A stretch of DNA of 7,250 nt from Chitinophagaceae bacterium (GTDB lineage: Bacteria; Bacteroidota; Bacteroidia; Chitinophagales; Chitinophagaceae), in the NCBI GenBank assembly GCA_025924755.1, contig JAICHT010000181.1:1-7250 (forward strand), given 5' to 3'. The translations under genes and the position numbers were made by a program. Under the pieces are notes generated by a model that saw only the letters and a list, made by a program, of their open reading frames with translations, made no database searches and had not been told where the DNA came from. This document shows positions 1 to 6,445 of the stretch, piece by piece (the stretch's first letter is position 1; every line of letters starts with the position of its first letter).

Positions 1-2
1 AT

Positions 3-131
3 GAAAATAAAGAGCAGATCGAAATCTCCAAAGCTTATGAGCGGATGCCAAATCCATCTTTATTAGCTACTCAGGAGTTTTTGGAAGATAAAATTTACTT
101 CCGCAAAAATGAAGATGATTTGTTTCAATAG
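3..131 (+). CDS. rpoZ: RNA polymerase omega-like subunit, 3' end (partial)
   Basis: This is the last 42 codons of a gene that begins before the window; the frame is open from base 3 to a TAG at 129-131. The visible peptide runs through EQIEISKAYERMPNPSLLA and ends FRKNEDDLFQ. It resembles, from memory, the C-terminus of the short omega (Rpb6-like) proteins of Bacteroidota, where an EQIEVSKFYE-type stretch precedes a QEWLEGKIYHR-type stretch. Omega binds the beta-prime subunit and assists RNA polymerase assembly. Context agrees, since in Bacteroidota this gene commonly lies just upstream of coaBC. A strong intrinsic terminator follows the stop, so most transcripts should end before coaBC. The identification rests on the C-terminal third and on synteny; the N-terminal core is outside the window. 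Confidence 0.72.
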   Translation, partial: ENKEQIEISKAYERMPNPSLLATQEFLEDKIYFRKNEDDLFQ

Positions 132-154
132 TTGAATTTATAAAAGTGATTGAT

Positions 155-187
155 AAGGCGATGGATATTTCCGTCGCCTTATTTTTA
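155..187 (+). terminator. Rho-independent terminator after the omega-like gene
   Basis: The arms AAGGCGATGGA (155-165) and TCCGTCGCCTT (170-180) pair over 11 bp with one G-U wobble and enclose a four-base TATT loop. The hairpin is followed by ATTTTTAG, giving a U-rich tail. It lies 24 bases after the omega stop and about 22 bases before the coaBC start. It therefore separates the two genes, although some read-through into coaBC is possible. Confidence 0.8.
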
Positions 188-191
188 GAAG

Positions 192-202
192 TAGTATTTT
201 AG
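192..202 (+). promoter_or_regulatory. Weak candidate -7 box upstream of coaBC
   Basis: The short gap between the terminator and the coaBC start contains TAGTATTTTAG. Within it, TATTTTAG (195-202) matches the Bacteroidota -7 consensus TAnnTTTG except at one position. No TTG at the expected -33 spacing is visible, because the terminator stem occupies that place. A promoter here would give a near-leaderless coaBC mRNA. This is only a suggestion; coaBC could instead rely on read-through. Confidence 0.25.
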
Positions 203-209
203 TTCTTAC

Positions 210-1397
210 ATGCTGAAAGGGAAAAAAATAATACTGGGTATAACAGGAAGCATTGCGGCCTATAAAATACCTTTGCTGGTAAGGCAACTTATAAAAGCCG
301 GTGCCGCGGTAAAGGTAATTATGACGCCCGCCGCTACCGATTTTGTATCCAAATTAACCTTGTCTACCCTTTCAAAAAGCCCGGTATTGATTGATTTGTT
401 TAACGAGCAATCCTGGGCAAACCATGTACAGTTGGGCCGTTGGGCAGATGCTATGTTAATAGCGCCACTCAGTTGCAACACTTTAAGCAAAATGGCTGTG
501 GGACAGTGCGATAACCTGCTGCTGGCTACTTACCTCTCTGCCACCTGCCCGGTAATAGCTGCGCCTGCTATGGATGAAGATATGTGGCACCATCCTTCCG
601 CTAAAAAAAATGTACAACTTATCTCCTCATATGGTTGCCGTATCATTCCTGTAGCCTATGGCGAATTAGCCAGTGGGTTGATTGGTGATGGAAGAATGGC
701 AGAACCGGAAGAAATCGTTCAATACCTGTTTGACTTTTTTAGTACCAATCAATCATTGAAAAATAAAAAAGCGTTGGTAACCGCTGGCCCTACATACGAA
801 GCCATAGACCCCGTACGTTTTATAAGCAATCACTCCACCGGCAAAATGGGTTATGCGCTGGCAGGGGAATTGGCAGCAAGAGGTGCAGATGTAACTTTAA
901 TTTCCGGACCGGTAGCTATAACTCCGGGTTCGAATATTAATTTAATACCAGTTACTACGGCGCAGGAAATGTATGAGGCCTGTATGCAATATTCGGATAC
1001 ATATGATATAGCCATCATGGCCGCGGCTGTAGCCGATTATACTCCGGTTAATCCTGAACCGCAAAAAATAAAAAAAGCGGTAAATGGCATACAGTTGGAA
1101 TTAAAGAAAACAGCCGATATCCTGGCAAGCTTTGGAAAAATAAAAAGAACAGGTCAGCTATTAATAGGCTTTGCTTTGGAAACCAATAATGAAAAAGAGT
1201 TTGCGCAGAAGAAACTGGAAGAAAAGAATGCCGATGTTATTGTTTTAAATTCCTTAAAAAATAAAGGCGCCGGTTTCGGACATAATACCAATAAGATAAC
1301 AGTGTTTGATAAACGAGGAAGAGAAAAAGAATTTGAAACCAAACATAAGAACGAAGTGGCAAAAGATATTGTTGATATAATAACAGAATTATTGTAA
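210..1397 (+). CDS. coaBC: Bifunctional CoaBC: PPC decarboxylase / phosphopantothenate-cysteine ligase
   Basis: This 395-residue fusion carries out two steps of coenzyme A synthesis in the cytosol: ligation of cysteine to 4'-phosphopantothenate, then FMN-dependent decarboxylation to 4'-phosphopantetheine. Residues 1-180 are the CoaC flavodoxin-like domain, with an N-terminal GITGSIAAYK motif, the likely catalytic His72 in HVQLGRWAD, PAMDEDMW at 119-126 and the substrate clamp ASGLIGDGRM at 154-163. Residues 186-395 are the CoaB ligase, with TAGPTYEAIDPVR (191-203), ISNHSTGKMG (205-214), AAAVADY (271-277), KIKK (286-289) and GFALET (320-325). Length and domain order are normal. Compared with E. 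coli Dfp as I remember it, the PxMN Asn is Asp122 and the clamp Cys is Ser155. The ATG lies directly upstream of the flavin-binding strand and has no Shine-Dalgarno sequence, as is usual in this phylum. The stop overlaps the next start in TAATG. Confidence 0.96.
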   Translation: MLKGKKIILGITGSIAAYKIPLLVRQLIKAGAAVKVIMTPAATDFVSKLTLSTLSKSPVLIDLFNEQSWANHVQLGRWADAMLIAPLSCNTLSKMAVGQCDNLLLATYLSATCPVIAAPAMDEDMWHHPSAKKNVQLISSYGCRIIPVAYGELASGLIGDGRMAEPEEIVQYLFDFFSTNQSLKNKKALVTAGPTYEAIDPVRFISNHSTGKMGYALAGELAARGADVTLISGPVAITPGSNINLIPVTTAQEMYEACMQYSDTYDIAIMAAAVADYTPVNPEPQKIKKAVNGIQLELKKTADILASFGKIKRTGQLLIGFALETNNEKEFAQKKLEEKNADVIVLNSLKNKGAGFGHNTNKITVFDKRGREKEFETKHKNEVAKDIVDIITELL

Positions 1398-2314
1398 TGC
1401 ATAAAAAACTCGCTATACTAATATTGCTTACTGCCTTTTCAGCAGCAACGTATGCACAGGAGCTGCAGGCTAAGCTTAGCGTGATGGCTAACCGCGTAGG
1501 CACGCAGGTAGATAAAAAAGTATTTCAAACCCTGCAAACTGCTTTATTGACCTTTATCAATAATCGTAAATGGACAAGTGATACGTATCAGCCGCAGGAG
1601 CGGATTCATTGTAATTTCTTGATTAATATAGACCAGGATATGGGTCAAAATGTGTTTAAAGCGACGCTGACCGTACAAGCGGCTCGGCCGGTATATAACA
1701 CTGCTTACGAATCGCCTATTATTAATTTCCAGGACAATGACTTAATGTTTCGGTATGTAGAGTTTCAGCCTGTTGAATTTAATGAGAATCGTGTGCAGGG
1801 TACCGATCCGCTGGCAGCCAATCTGACGGCGGTCTTGGCCTATTATGTTTATGTAATATTAGGAACGGATTATGATTCTTTTTCACCACGTGGGGGCGAT
1901 CCTTATTTTCAAAAGGCACAAAATATTGTAAACAACGCTCCTGAAAGCCGCGATATCATTGGCTGGAAAACTTTTGACGGCATCCGTAACCGTTACCACC
2001 TGGTAGAAAATATGATGAACACCCAGTTTACCTTAATGCACGATGCTATATATTCCTACTACAGAACGGGACTGGATCTGTTTTATGACAACGAAAAAGA
2101 GGGAAGGGCCGGCGTATTAAATGCACTGAGTTTTTTAAGCACTGTCAACCAGGAAAATCCCAACTCCATGTCCATGCAATTTTTCTTTCAGGGTAAAAGC
2201 GATGAGATCGTGCATATTTTTTCTCATGCCGATGCCGATGAAAAAGCAAGGGCGAGAGATATGCTTACCAAGCTGGATATTACTAATATCAATGCGTATA
2301 AAGACCTGAAGTAA
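1397..2314 (+). CDS. Secreted DUF4835 family protein
   Basis: This is a 305-residue exported protein of the Bacteroidota-specific DUF4835 family. Residues 1-20 form a classical signal peptide: a KK n-region, the hydrophobic core LAILILLTAF, and a likely cleavage after ATYA so that the mature protein starts QELQAKL. Next come the family's typical VFQTLQTALLTFINNRKWT segment (42-60) and ERIHCNFLINI (68-78). The rest is soluble with no further membrane helix, so a periplasmic location is expected. The ATG overlaps the coaBC stop by one base, suggesting translational coupling; the same adjacency is common in the phylum. Its biochemical role is not evident from sequence. I recall that some annotation systems link this family to the type IX secretion system under the name PorD, but I cannot confirm that here and give no symbol. 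Confidence 0.88.
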   Translation: MHKKLAILILLTAFSAATYAQELQAKLSVMANRVGTQVDKKVFQTLQTALLTFINNRKWTSDTYQPQERIHCNFLINIDQDMGQNVFKATLTVQAARPVYNTAYESPIINFQDNDLMFRYVEFQPVEFNENRVQGTDPLAANLTAVLAYYVYVILGTDYDSFSPRGGDPYFQKAQNIVNNAPESRDIIGWKTFDGIRNRYHLVENMMNTQFTLMHDAIYSYYRTGLDLFYDNEKEGRAGVLNALSFLSTVNQENPNSMSMQFFFQGKSDEIVHIFSHADADEKARARDMLTKLDITNINAYKDLK

Positions 2315-2670
2315 TGCGCTATTTTATTTTTGTGTTTATCCTTTTTTTTATTGGCTGTAAGAATGAAAAAGTGCCGGAAGGTGTGCTGCCGGTAAAACAA
2401 ATGCAAAGCGTGGTATGGGATATAGTTCGTGCCGATGTATTAGCCAATTACCGCTACGACAGGGATACTTCTTTAAAAAGAACTACGTACCGCACCGATT
2501 TATACCAACAGGTATTTAGCATACACCATATTACCAAACAACAGTTTAAAAGAAGCTTTCAATATTACCAGTTGCATCCCACGCTATGGCAGCCTATATT
2601 AGATTCGCTGTATAGCAAAGCTTCTGCATCCACCACTTCAGCTCCATATTCGCCACATCCGTTAAAGTAG
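2314..2670 (+). CDS. DUF4296 family lipoprotein
   Basis: This small protein (118 residues) has a lipoprotein signal peptide: MRYFIFVFILFFIGC is a short hydrophobic stretch ending in a FIGC lipobox, so Cys15 is the predicted lipidated residue. The mature part has features of DUF4296. An MQSVVWDIVRADVLANY helix follows the N-terminal linker. A later segment, VFSIHHITKQQFKRSFQYY, has the family's pattern of a short helix, a 'threshold' motif with QF, and SxxYY, before a final helix near LWQPILDSLY. The last dozen residues are rich in Ser, Thr and Pro. The start is fixed by a one-base TAATG overlap with the DUF4835 stop, so the two are probably translated together and may act together in the envelope. 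The function is unknown; family assignment is by pattern and context. Confidence 0.78.
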   Translation: MRYFIFVFILFFIGCKNEKVPEGVLPVKQMQSVVWDIVRADVLANYRYDRDTSLKRTTYRTDLYQQVFSIHHITKQQFKRSFQYYQLHPTLWQPILDSLYSKASASTTSAPYSPHPLK

Positions 2671-2695
2671 TAAATGGTTTTTACCGTGCTATTCT

Positions 2696-2703
2696 TACTT
2701 TTG
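2696..2703 (+). promoter_or_regulatory. Candidate -7 box (TACTTTTG) for scoA
   Basis: TACTTTTG matches the Bacteroidota TAnnTTTG consensus exactly and ends 22 bases before the preferred scoA ATG. Transcription would begin about seven bases downstream, leaving a short A-rich leader. No TTG is visible at the usual -33 spacing (17-23 bases upstream), so this may be a weak or activated promoter. It lies in a non-coding gap after the DUF4296 stop, where no convincing terminator is visible. Confidence 0.5.
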
Positions 2704-2725
2704 AAAAATACAATTGCTTGTGGCT

Positions 2726-3421
2726 ATGAATAAAATATTTAATAGTGCTGCAGCGGCCTTGCACGACGTTCAGGATGGTTCGATAATTATGCTGGGTGGG
2801 TTTGGGCTTTGCGGCATCCCGGAAAATAGTATTGCGGCATTGGTTGAAAAAGGCGTTAGCAATCTTACCTGCATCTCTAATAATGCCGGTGTGGATGATT
2901 TTGGATTGGGATTATTGCTAAAAACCCGCCAGATAAAAAAGATGATGAGTTCTTACGTAGGTGAAAATGCGGAATTTGAACGGCAACTTTTGCAAGGCGA
3001 ACTGGAAGTGGATTTAATACCACAAGGCACTTTAGCTACGCGGATACAAATGGCGGCTATGGGTATTCCGGCTTTTTACACGCCGGCCGGCTATGGTACT
3101 GAAATAGCAGCCGGCAAGGAAGTAAGAGAATTTAATGGCAAAATGTACCTGATGGAAACAGCACTGCATGCAGATTTCGCTATGGTAAAAGCCTGGAAGG
3201 GTGACAAGTTTGGTAATTTGGTATTTAGAAAAACCACCCGCAATTTTTCTGCTTCTATGGCAAAAGCTGGCACGGTAACCATTGCAGAAGTAGAAGAATT
3301 AGTAGAACCGGGAGACCTGGATCCTGATTGCATACATGTAGCAGGCATCTATGTACACCGCATATTTGAAGGTAAGAATTATAGTAAACGTATCGAACGC
3401 AGAACCATTCGGTTACAATAA
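2726..3421 (+). CDS. scoA: Succinyl-CoA:3-ketoacid CoA-transferase subunit A
   Basis: This is the alpha subunit of a class I CoA-transferase. Together with subunit B it moves CoA between succinyl-CoA and acetoacetate (or a similar 3-oxoacid) in ketone-body and short-chain acid metabolism. From the ATG at 2726 it has 231 residues, normal for the family. The CoA-transferase signature is at residues 17-32 (DGSIIMLGGFGLCGIP). Other typical segments are SNNAG (51-55), SYVGEN (76-81), LIPQGTLATRIQ (97-108), PAFYTPAGYGTE (115-126) and the C-terminal HVAGIYVHRI. A TTG at 2714 would add four residues (MLVA), but the ATG fits homologues, which begin just before the first helix. The candidate TACTTTTG promoter is upstream; scoB follows after a 61-base gap. 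Substrate preference within the family cannot be read from the sequence. Confidence 0.94.
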   Translation: MNKIFNSAAAALHDVQDGSIIMLGGFGLCGIPENSIAALVEKGVSNLTCISNNAGVDDFGLGLLLKTRQIKKMMSSYVGENAEFERQLLQGELEVDLIPQGTLATRIQMAAMGIPAFYTPAGYGTEIAAGKEVREFNGKMYLMETALHADFAMVKAWKGDKFGNLVFRKTTRNFSASMAKAGTVTIAEVEELVEPGDLDPDCIHVAGIYVHRIFEGKNYSKRIERRTIRLQ

Positions 3422-3482
3422 GCATAATAGTGATATTGCATAATTCCAGCAGCTTAATTCCAACATCATTAATCAGTTTTTT

Positions 3483-4139
3483 ATGGCTTTAGATAAATAC
3501 GGCATCGCTAAACGCATAGCGCAGGAGTTGAAAGATGGTATGTATATCAACTTAGGTATTGGTATACCCACCCTGGTAGCCAATTACATTCCCGAAGGAA
3601 TATCCGTAATGCTGCAAAGTGAGAATGGACTATTGGGTATTGGCCCGTATCCAACCGATGCGGAAGTGGATGCCGATTTAATCAATGCCGGTAAAGAAAC
3701 CGTAACAATATTACCCGGTGGCGCTTTTTTTGACAGTGCAGAAAGCTTTGGTATGATACGGGCGGGCAAGGTAAACTTGACCGTACTTGGTGCTATGGAA
3801 GTAAGCGAAAAAGGAGATATTGCCAATTGGAAAATTCCGGGTAAGATGGTAAAAGGAATGGGTGGCGCTATGGATTTGGTGGCCAGTGCGCAAAATATAA
3901 TAGTAGCAATGATGCATACGGCTCCTAATGGCGCATCAAAACTGTTGCGACAATGTACACTGCCATTAACCGGCATCAACTGTGTAAAAAAAATAGTAAC
4001 GGATTTGGCAGTTATTGATGTAACGCCTAATGGATTTAAACTTATAGAAAGAGCGCCGGGCGTAAGCGTTGAAGAGATACAAGCTAAAACTGCCGGAACC
4101 CTGATAGTAGAAGGCGTAATTACAGAAATCAATATATAG
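3483..4139 (+). CDS. scoB: Succinyl-CoA:3-ketoacid CoA-transferase subunit B
   Basis: This is the catalytic beta subunit (218 residues) that pairs with the A subunit encoded immediately upstream. The family signature LQSENGLLG lies at 44-52 and contains Glu47, which by homology forms the covalent glutamyl-CoA thioester. Further conserved segments are NLGIGIPT (23-30), the PGGAFFDSAESF loop, KMVKGMGGAMDLV, the HTAPNGASKLLRQC stretch and LPLTG, followed by VTDLAVIDV. Length is typical and no key residue is missing. The ATG sits where homologues start (ALDKYGIAKRIAQEL) and has a T-rich upstream region rather than a Shine-Dalgarno sequence. The 61-base spacer after scoA shows no terminator or TAnnTTTG box, so co-transcription is likely. 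Its stop is only 3 bases from the next start codon. Confidence 0.95.
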   Translation: MALDKYGIAKRIAQELKDGMYINLGIGIPTLVANYIPEGISVMLQSENGLLGIGPYPTDAEVDADLINAGKETVTILPGGAFFDSAESFGMIRAGKVNLTVLGAMEVSEKGDIANWKIPGKMVKGMGGAMDLVASAQNIIVAMMHTAPNGASKLLRQCTLPLTGINCVKKIVTDLAVIDVTPNGFKLIERAPGVSVEEIQAKTAGTLIVEGVITEINI

Positions 4140-4142
4140 TGT

Positions 4143-4910
4143 ATGCCGCCAAGGATTATTATGCTATCAGGTAAGGGAAAATTTGCACCCTTTATTTACA
4201 ATGGTCTTCTAAACAGTTATCCTATTGAGAAGGTGATTATTGAAGAGGATGAAGATTATGAGTTGCTGCTTAAAAGACGCGCCAAAAAAATTGGTTTAGT
4301 AAAAGTATACGGGCAAAAACTTTTTAATAAATATGTTATCAAGAAGTTGATGCAATCTTCAAAGAGCCGCATTAAAGAAATTATACGAGGGCAATGCCTG
4401 AATGGTGCAAATATCCCACATGAAAATAAACTTAATATTCGCTCGGTCAATGACCTGTCAACTATAGAACTCATTGGAAGCCTGCAACCGGATATCATCT
4501 TGGTTAATAGTACCCGGCTCATTAAAAAAGCCCTGTTGCAAGCTGTTAAGGTTCCTATCATTAATATACATAGCGGTATTACTCCTGCCTATCGGGGCAA
4601 TGCAGGTGCCTACTGGGCTTTAGTGAATGGCGAGCCTGATAAATGTGGTTCTACAATTCATTTGTTAGATGCAGGTGTAGACACAGGTGCCATCTTATAC
4701 CAGGATACTATTTTCCCAACTACTGCGGATAATTATCTTACCTATCTTTTTTTGCAATTAGCAAAGGAAATAGAAATGGTAAAAAAAGCAATTGAAGATG
4801 TTGTAAAAGATGAAGTAACGCCTTTGCCGCCATCAGGACCTTCTAAAATATATTATGAACCTACTATTTGGCAGTATTGGTATAATAGTATAATAAAAAA
4901 AGTGAAGTAG
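4143..4910 (+). CDS. Formyltransferase-family protein, substrate unknown
   Basis: This 255-residue protein contains the catalytic core of the 10-formyltetrahydrofolate-dependent formyltransferases (the fold shared by PurN, Fmt and sugar N-formyltransferases). The NIHSGITPAYRG segment (141-152) gives the likely catalytic Asn141 and His143, and LLDAGVDTG (174-182) supplies Asp180. The His-Asp spacing of 37 resembles that of Fmt. The Rossmann part before it is divergent, with an RRAKKIGL stretch and then a PDIILVN strand (116-122). It lacks the C-terminal tRNA-binding domain of Fmt and is not PurN-like at the N-terminus. It therefore probably belongs to the less characterised group of small-molecule or sugar formyltransferases. 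It begins 3 bases after scoB and should share its transcript, yet no sugar-biosynthesis gene is nearby. The acceptor cannot be named. Confidence 0.85.
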   Translation: MPPRIIMLSGKGKFAPFIYNGLLNSYPIEKVIIEEDEDYELLLKRRAKKIGLVKVYGQKLFNKYVIKKLMQSSKSRIKEIIRGQCLNGANIPHENKLNIRSVNDLSTIELIGSLQPDIILVNSTRLIKKALLQAVKVPIINIHSGITPAYRGNAGAYWALVNGEPDKCGSTIHLLDAGVDTGAILYQDTIFPTTADNYLTYLFLQLAKEIEMVKKAIEDVVKDEVTPLPPSGPSKIYYEPTIWQYWYNSIIKKVK

Positions 4911-4924
4911 TTACTTGTATAATG

Positions 4925-5575
4925 TTAATCAACCAAATTGTTCTTTACTGCAAAGAATACCAACCCAGCGGTGTTTTTACTGCCAAAACGTTCCATTAAA
5001 CGGTCTTTGATGGCTTCTACCGTACGGGGGCTTATTTCCATCTTCTGAGCAATTTCCTGCGCCGTAAATTCCATGCAAATAAACTGCAGCACGTCTCTTT
5101 CTTTTTCAGTGATGGTTATTTCGTTATTGAGTGATGGGGCTATTTTTTGCTTGGCGTGTGTGCGCTTTAATAAAATACGGTTTACAAAATTATTCAGGTA
5201 ATATCCTTTTTCATATACATCAATAATCGCTTTTCGTATTTCCTGCGGCTCTGCATTTTTCAGTAAATATCCATTGGCACCATTTTCCATTAAGTGATAT
5301 ACAAAACGCTCATCTTCGTACATGCTTAATACTACTACGTAAATATGTGGGTACTGTTTACTAATAGCTTTTGTAGCTTCTATGCCATCTTTTTGAGGCA
5401 TGCGTAAGTCCATTAATACTACATCCGGCTCAGCTTCTGCCAGGCCATTGATTAAATCTTCCCCGTTCTCGGCCTCCAATACAAATTTTATATTGCTATA
5501 AGGCCTAAGTGACAGAATCACTCCTTTCCGAAATATCTTATGGTCGTCTGCTATCGCTACTTTAATAACCTGCAT
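4925..5575 (-). CDS. NarL/FixJ-type response regulator (REC + LuxR HTH)
   Basis: This is a 216-residue two-component response regulator. The receiver domain (about 3-120) has the acidic pair Asp10-Asp11, the phospho-acceptor Asp56 in VLMDLRMP, the switch Ser84 and the conserved Lys106 in YLLKNAEP. A linker leads to a LuxR/GerE helix-turn-helix (about 154-216) with the typical ITEKERDVLQFI start, the turn TAQEIAQKMEIS, and a recognition helix around PRTVEAIKDRLMERFG. It would bind DNA as a dimer after phosphorylation. The partner kinase is encoded 35 bases upstream on the same strand, so the pair is almost certainly cognate. A TACTTTTG box in the gap could give it an additional transcript. Target genes cannot be deduced. 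It faces the formyltransferase tail to tail with 14 bases between stop codons. Confidence 0.95.
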   Translation of the reverse strand: MQVIKVAIADDHKIFRKGVILSLRPYSNIKFVLEAENGEDLINGLAEAEPDVVLMDLRMPQKDGIEATKAISKQYPHIYVVVLSMYEDERFVYHLMENGANGYLLKNAEPQEIRKAIIDVYEKGYYLNNFVNRILLKRTHAKQKIAPSLNNEITITEKERDVLQFICMEFTAQEIAQKMEISPRTVEAIKDRLMERFGSKNTAGLVFFAVKNNLVD

Positions 5576-5585
5576 AATACATACT

Positions 5586-5593
5586 CAAAAGTA
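5586..5593 (-). promoter_or_regulatory. Candidate -7 box (TACTTTTG) for the response regulator
   Basis: Read on the minus strand, TACTTTTG fits TAnnTTTG exactly. It ends 10 bases before the response-regulator ATG, so transcription would begin only a few bases before the start codon. It lies in the 35-base gap after the kinase stop. No TTG is seen at -33 spacing, where the sequence is the kinase gene's last codons. This octamer is identical to the box before scoA. It may be a secondary promoter or a chance match in A+T-rich DNA. Confidence 0.35.
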
Positions 5594-5610
5594 AAAATAG
5601 TAATTAATGG

Positions 5611-6426
5611 TTATTCGTGAGGTTCCTCTTTAGGTATTTCAACGGTTACTTTGTAATAAGTTTGCGAAGCATCCTTTTCAAAATTAATACTGCCATGTAT
5701 TACTTTTAAGCGGCTGCTGATGTTTTTTAAACCCATACCGGTCTTACTTTTATTTAGCCGCTCGAAGTCTTCTTGTATCAGTCCGCGGCCATCATGGTTT
5801 ATACGCAGAATCATATTTTCCCCGTTGGTATTTTGAGTAAGATGAATAAAGCTGGCGTTACTGTGTTTTAAAATATTATTTACCAGTTCCTGCACTACCC
5901 GAAAACTGCTTAACTCTTTATCCAGTTTGATGCGTTCCTTATAATCGTGAAAACGGCTACTGGCATTGATAGTACCGGCGCCGCTGATTTTATGAAACAA
6001 ATCGTTCACGGCCGACTCCAAACCGAAGTTTTTTAAAGTAGGCGGCATCAGGCTGTGGCTTATGCTTCGTATGAGCTGGATAGTATCGTCTATAATCTGC
6101 CTTGCCTGAAAAATTGATTGTAGCTGCGTGGCTTTATCCTGGTTCACCAGATTTTCGCTTAAGTACAGTCGTGCAGTAGCTAATAGTGGACCGGCGTCAT
6201 CGTGCAGGTCGGCTGCAATGCGTTGCCGCTCTTGCTCCTGCAGGTAAAGAGAAGCTTTCAGTAATAATTTTTGTTGCTGCTCCTCCATTTTTTGGAGCTG
6301 CAACTGGTAGCGGATTACCTTTCGTTGATGAAAGATGATAAACAGTATGAGGCCGATAGTCAGCACCAGCATACCTAAGGTACCCAGGAATAAAACGGTG
6401 TTTGTAGAAACTTCTAGTAAGAACAT
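5611..6426 (-). CDS. Sensor histidine kinase, HisKA_3 type, single membrane segment
   Basis: This 271-residue kinase belongs to the DesK/NarX-like group that phosphorylates NarL-type regulators. A hydrophobic segment at about 10-32 anchors it in the inner membrane. A Gln-rich coiled-coil stretch (about 34-66) follows, then the dimerisation helix ERQRIAADLHDDAGPLLA with phospho-acceptor His75. The ATPase domain has the N box RVVQELVNNILKHSNA (176-191), the G1 motif DGRG (212-215) and the G2 motif GMGLKNI (230-236). The last residues are hydrophilic. Between the membrane helix and the kinase core there is no PAS, GAF, HAMP or extracytoplasmic sensor domain, so the signal must come through the membrane, the cytosol or a partner protein. 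It starts 19 bases after the stop of the multi-pass membrane protein gene and precedes its regulator by 35 bases, so the three genes look like one operon. Confidence 0.94.
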   Translation of the reverse strand: MFLLEVSTNTVLFLGTLGMLVLTIGLILFIIFHQRKVIRYQLQLQKMEEQQQKLLLKASLYLQEQERQRIAADLHDDAGPLLATARLYLSENLVNQDKATQLQSIFQARQIIDDTIQLIRSISHSLMPPTLKNFGLESAVNDLFHKISGAGTINASSRFHDYKERIKLDKELSSFRVVQELVNNILKHSNASFIHLTQNTNGENMILRINHDGRGLIQEDFERLNKSKTGMGLKNISSRLKVIHGSINFEKDASQTYYKVTVEIPKEEPHE

Positions 6427-6445
6427 ACATTATAGGGTATAGCAG

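Noticed and set aside
2224..2406. Minus-strand 60-codon frame with a hydrophobic segment across the DUF4835/DUF4296 junction
   Set aside because: The hydrophobic segment is the complement of the lipoprotein signal region; both overlapped plus-strand genes are well supported.
2670..2684. Possible terminator hairpin after the DUF4296 gene (GTAAA/TTTAC)
   Set aside because: The stem is only 5 bp of mostly A-T pairs with no following U-run.
2714..2725. TTG start adding MLVA to CoA-transferase subunit A
   Set aside because: The ATG at 2726 matches the family's usual N-terminus, and TTG starts are not needed where an ATG lies four codons on.
3584..4132. 182-codon minus-strand open frame opposite scoB
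   Set aside because: It mirrors the codon pattern of scoB, gives a Ser/Pro/Ile-rich translation without any domain, and lies wholly inside a gene with a clear catalytic motif.
6197..6430. 77-codon minus-strand frame overlapping the kinase start
   Set aside because: It is an out-of-frame reading of the kinase gene, with an Ala/Arg/Gly-rich translation and no domain sense; the kinase ATG at 6426 is four bases away in the correct frame.
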